From: Caulobacter vibrioides
GTDB lineage: Bacteria > Pseudomonadota > Alphaproteobacteria > Caulobacterales > Caulobacteraceae
Assembly (NCBI GenBank): GCA_001449105.1
Contig: LNIY01000097.1
Location: 1-40,412 of the forward strand
Length of the DNA stretch: 40,412 nt
Direction: 5' to 3'
Part shown: one piece after another, positions 38,463 through 40,412 of the stretch
How positions within the stretch are numbered: the stretch's first letter is position 1
Layout of the letters: each line of letters opens with the position of its first letter
Notes under the pieces: generated by a model
The model's input: only the letters and a program-made list of their open reading frames with translations
What the model was told of the DNA's origin: nothing
Database searches by the model: none
Translations under genes and position numbers: made by a program

Positions 38463-40412
38463 ATGGCGGACGCGGATGCAGAACGAGCATCGGACCAGGA
38501 GGCCCGCAGGGTGCGGGCGGCGACGGCTCTGGCCGGAGCGTGGAAGGACGCCGACGATCCGCGCCTTTCACGCCTGACGCGGCTGGCCGCGCAGCTGTTC
38601 GACGCGCCGCGCGCCGCCCTGATGCTGATCGAACCGGAGCGGGTCCGGCTGGCCGGGCGCATCGGGCACGAGGCCGACTCCATCGCCCGCGACACCCCTC
38701 TGGCCGAGCTGGTCGTCAAATGCAGCCGCTCGGCGCTGCATGTCGACGTCTCGGGCCGCGCCTTCTTCGCCTGCGCGCCGCTGCGCGACCCTCGCGGGCT
38801 GGTGGTCGGGGTGCTGGCCGTCGAGGACGACCGGCCGCGCGCCGGGATCGCGCCCGGCCTGCTGGAATCGCTGGCCGATCTGGCCGACCTGGCCATCGAG
38901 GAGCTGATCCGCGGCGCCGACCAGGCGCGGGCCGAGGCCGAGCGCCTGCTGGACGGCGAGCGCCTGGCCCTGGCCCTGAGCGCGGCCCGGCTCGGCGAGT
39001 TCGAGTGGAACGTCAAGACCGACCGCCTTCGCGTCAGCGAGCGGATGGCCCGTATCAGCGGCATTCCCGCCGGCGAGATGCCGGCCCAGGAGGGCAAGGC
39101 CGTCTGGCCCTACGTCCATCCCGAAGATCGCGAGATCACCCGCGACGACCTGCGCGCTCAACTCCGCGAGACCGGACGCTACGAGGTCGAGTACCGCCGC
39201 GCCCCGGGCGTGGACGGCCACGAGCAGTGGAGCCGCGGCTGCGGCGTCATGGTGCTGGACGACGAGGGCCAGCCGGACCTGCTGATCGGCGTGGTGCAGG
39301 ACATCACCGACCAGCGCGAGGCCGACGAGCGGCGCGACAACCTGGTGGCCGAGCTCGACCACCGCATCAAGAACCTGCTGGCGGTGGTGCAGTCGGTCGC
39401 CGCCCAGTCGGCGCGCAAGAGCTCGTCGCTGGACGCCTTCCTCAAGACCTTCGCCGCGCGGCTGAAGTCGATGAGCTCGGCCCACGACCTGATCAGCGCC
39501 GCCCGCTGGCGCGGGGCCACCCTGGGCCGCATCGCCGCCGCCGAGCTGGGCGGCCTGGCGCCCAACCAGACCCGCTGGGACGGTCCCGAGCTGTTCCTGA
39601 CGCCCCGCGCGGCGGCCGCGCTGTCGCTGGCCCTGCACGAGCTGGCGGTCAACGCCGTCAAGTACGGCTCGCTGTCGACCGAGGCGGGCCGCGTCGAGAT
39701 CGTATGGCGTCGTTCGCCCGAAGGTGGCTTCAGCCTGGAATGGCTGGAGACCGGCGGCCCGCTGACCAGCGAGCCGACCACGCGCGGCTTCGGCGCCACC
39801 CTGGTCGAGGACGTGGTCGGTCGCGAGCTGGGCGGCGAGGCCAAGATCGACTACCGCCGCAGCGGCGTCACGGCGATGATCCACGCCGCCGCCTCGGCCC
39901 TGGCCGACGGCCCCGAGCCCGAACCGGCGCCGGCCGAGCCCGAGCGCATCGTCGAGACCATCGGCGGCGGCGACGAGAACTTCCGGGCCGGCGCCATCGC
40001 CGGCCTCAAGGTGCTGATCGTCGAGGACTCGCTGCTGCTGGCCATGGAGCTGGAGGCGGGCCTGGAGGACGGCGGCGTCGAGGTGGTCGGCTGCGCGGCC
40101 GAGCTGGGCGAAGCGTTGTCGATGCTGGAGCTGAGCTTCGACGCGGCCGTGCTCGACGCCGACCTCAACGGCCAATCCGTGGCGCCGGTCGCCGAGGTGC
40201 TGCGCAAGGAAGGCCGGCCGTTCGTCTTCGCCACCGGCTATGCCGACAAGGCGGCCCCCATGGGCTTCGACGCCCCGATCGTGCGCAAGCCCTACAACGT
40301 CCACCAGATCGCCCGCGCGCTGTCGACCTGCGCTGGATCGATCCGCAGAACCCTGTCGCCCCGGTCAAGAAGTCGGGCGACAAGCAGGTCTGGATGCGCG
40401 CCGAGGCCCCTA
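38463..40412 (+). CDS. HWE-family histidine kinase with GAF, PAS and receiver domains, running off the right edge
   Basis: This is a soluble sensor kinase. The N-terminal ~150 residues are GAF-like (AAQLFDAPRAALMLIEPERV, ACAPLRDPRGLVVGVLAVED). A PAS domain follows (ALSAARLGEFEWNVKTDRLR to VQDITDQREADE). The kinase core is of the HWE type: LVAELDHRIKNLLAVVQSVA (phospho-acceptor His), ALHELAVNAVKYGSLS (N box with the H of HWE) and SLEWLETGG (the W-E pair). A receiver begins near residue 518 (LKVLIVEDSLLLAMELEAGL), with phospho-acceptor in AVLDADLNG and Lys in PIVRKPYNVHQIARAL. After about base 40320 the frame stays open but becomes Arg/Ser-rich and unlike the family. No stop is reached inside the window. 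It could feed the adjacent GSR pathway, as HWE/HisKA_2 kinases often do. Confidence 0.85.
   Translation, partial: MADADAERASDQEARRVRAATALAGAWKDADDPRLSRLTRLAAQLFDAPRAALMLIEPERVRLAGRIGHEADSIARDTPLAELVVKCSRSALHVDVSGRAFFACAPLRDPRGLVVGVLAVEDDRPRAGIAPGLLESLADLADLAIEELIRGADQARAEAERLLDGERLALALSAARLGEFEWNVKTDRLRVSERMARISGIPAGEMPAQEGKAVWPYVHPEDREITRDDLRAQLRETGRYEVEYRRAPGVDGHEQWSRGCGVMVLDDEGQPDLLIGVVQDITDQREADERRDNLVAELDHRIKNLLAVVQSVAAQSARKSSSLDAFLKTFAARLKSMSSAHDLISAARWRGATLGRIAAAELGGLAPNQTRWDGPELFLTPRAAAALSLALHELAVNAVKYGSLSTEAGRVEIVWRRSPEGGFSLEWLETGGPLTSEPTTRGFGATLVEDVVGRELGGEAKIDYRRSGVTAMIHAAASALADGPEPEPAPAEPERIVETIGGGDENFRAGAIAGLKVLIVEDSLLLAMELEAGLEDGGVEVVGCAAELGEALSMLELSFDAAVLDADLNGQSVAPVAEVLRKEGRPFVFATGYADKAAPMGFDAPIVRKPYNVHQIARALSTCAGSIRRTLSPRSRSRATSRSGCAPRPL
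40322..40411 (+). other. Out-of-phase segment resembling acyl-CoA thioesterase II
   Basis: In a frame shifted from that of the kinase, bases 40322-40411 read VDLRWIDPQNPVAPV, then KKSGDKQVWMRAEAP. This matches the style of the TesB C-terminal hot-dog domain, where an RPVD-like strand and PxxQVWxRA precede PDD. In the kinase frame the same bases give low-quality sequence. GTCGAC (40322-40327) and GATCGATC (40337-40344) lie at the switch. This is either the remnant of a fusion or deletion, or a chimeric join in the assembly. Confidence 0.45.

Overview
The window is about 40 kb of high-GC DNA whose gene content and order point to Caulobacter or a very close relative. The markers are chpT, the nepR-sigT-phyK / phyR general stress locus, the aroA-cmk-rpsA...ihfB cluster, two TonB-dependent receptors and HWE/HisKA_2 histidine kinases. 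Species cannot be fixed from sequence reading alone. There are no transposases, phage genes or CRISPR arrays. The only repeats are short intergenic palindromic elements and a tandemly duplicated tRNA unit.

Layout. 1-1143: an edge fragment and mosaic repeats, with little else. 1144-5060: a large TonB-dependent receptor and a sulfotransferase-like protein. 5066-5554: two tandem tRNA-Ala(GGC) genes on the minus strand, each with its own promoter and terminator. 5651-17507: housekeeping genes, namely an FYDLN-type zinc-ribbon protein, aroA, cmk, rpsA, a transglutaminase-like secreted protein, ihfB, mscL, an SDHAF4-like protein, rsmB, rpe and a heparinase II/III-like protein. 17647-25765 (minus strand): an MFS symporter, a four-PAS hybrid histidine kinase, a siderophore-type TonB receptor with a candidate Fur site, cysQ and a DUF3553 protein. 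25907-27917: chpT (CckA-to-CtrA/CpdR phosphorelay), a single-domain response regulator and a CheR-like methyltransferase. 27914-29017: a second sulfotransferase-like protein.

29.2-38.4 kb is the most interesting part. It holds the core general stress response (GSR) genes phyK, sigT, nepR and phyR. Eight sites fit the ECF sigma-T pattern GGAAC-N16/17-CGTT, and each is placed to drive a particular unit: nepR-sigT-phyK, phyR, an entericidin lipoprotein, a pair of small membrane proteins, a non-coding RNA that looks like GsrN, a glycine-zipper lipoprotein, a lipid kinase-metallophosphoesterase operon, and a DUF883-like two-gene operon. The region reads as a regulatory core surrounded by a cluster of its own envelope-related targets, an arrangement I would call a GSR island. 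An OmpA-like lipoprotein and a Fe-superoxide dismutase lie in it without a recognisable sigma-T site.

38463 to the right edge: a GAF-PAS-HWE kinase with a C-terminal receiver domain. Its last ~90 bases switch to another frame that reads like acyl-CoA thioesterase II, so this edge may be a gene fusion, a deletion or an assembly/ligation chimera. All positions were read by eye. Family assignments rest on recalled motifs and no database search was run.
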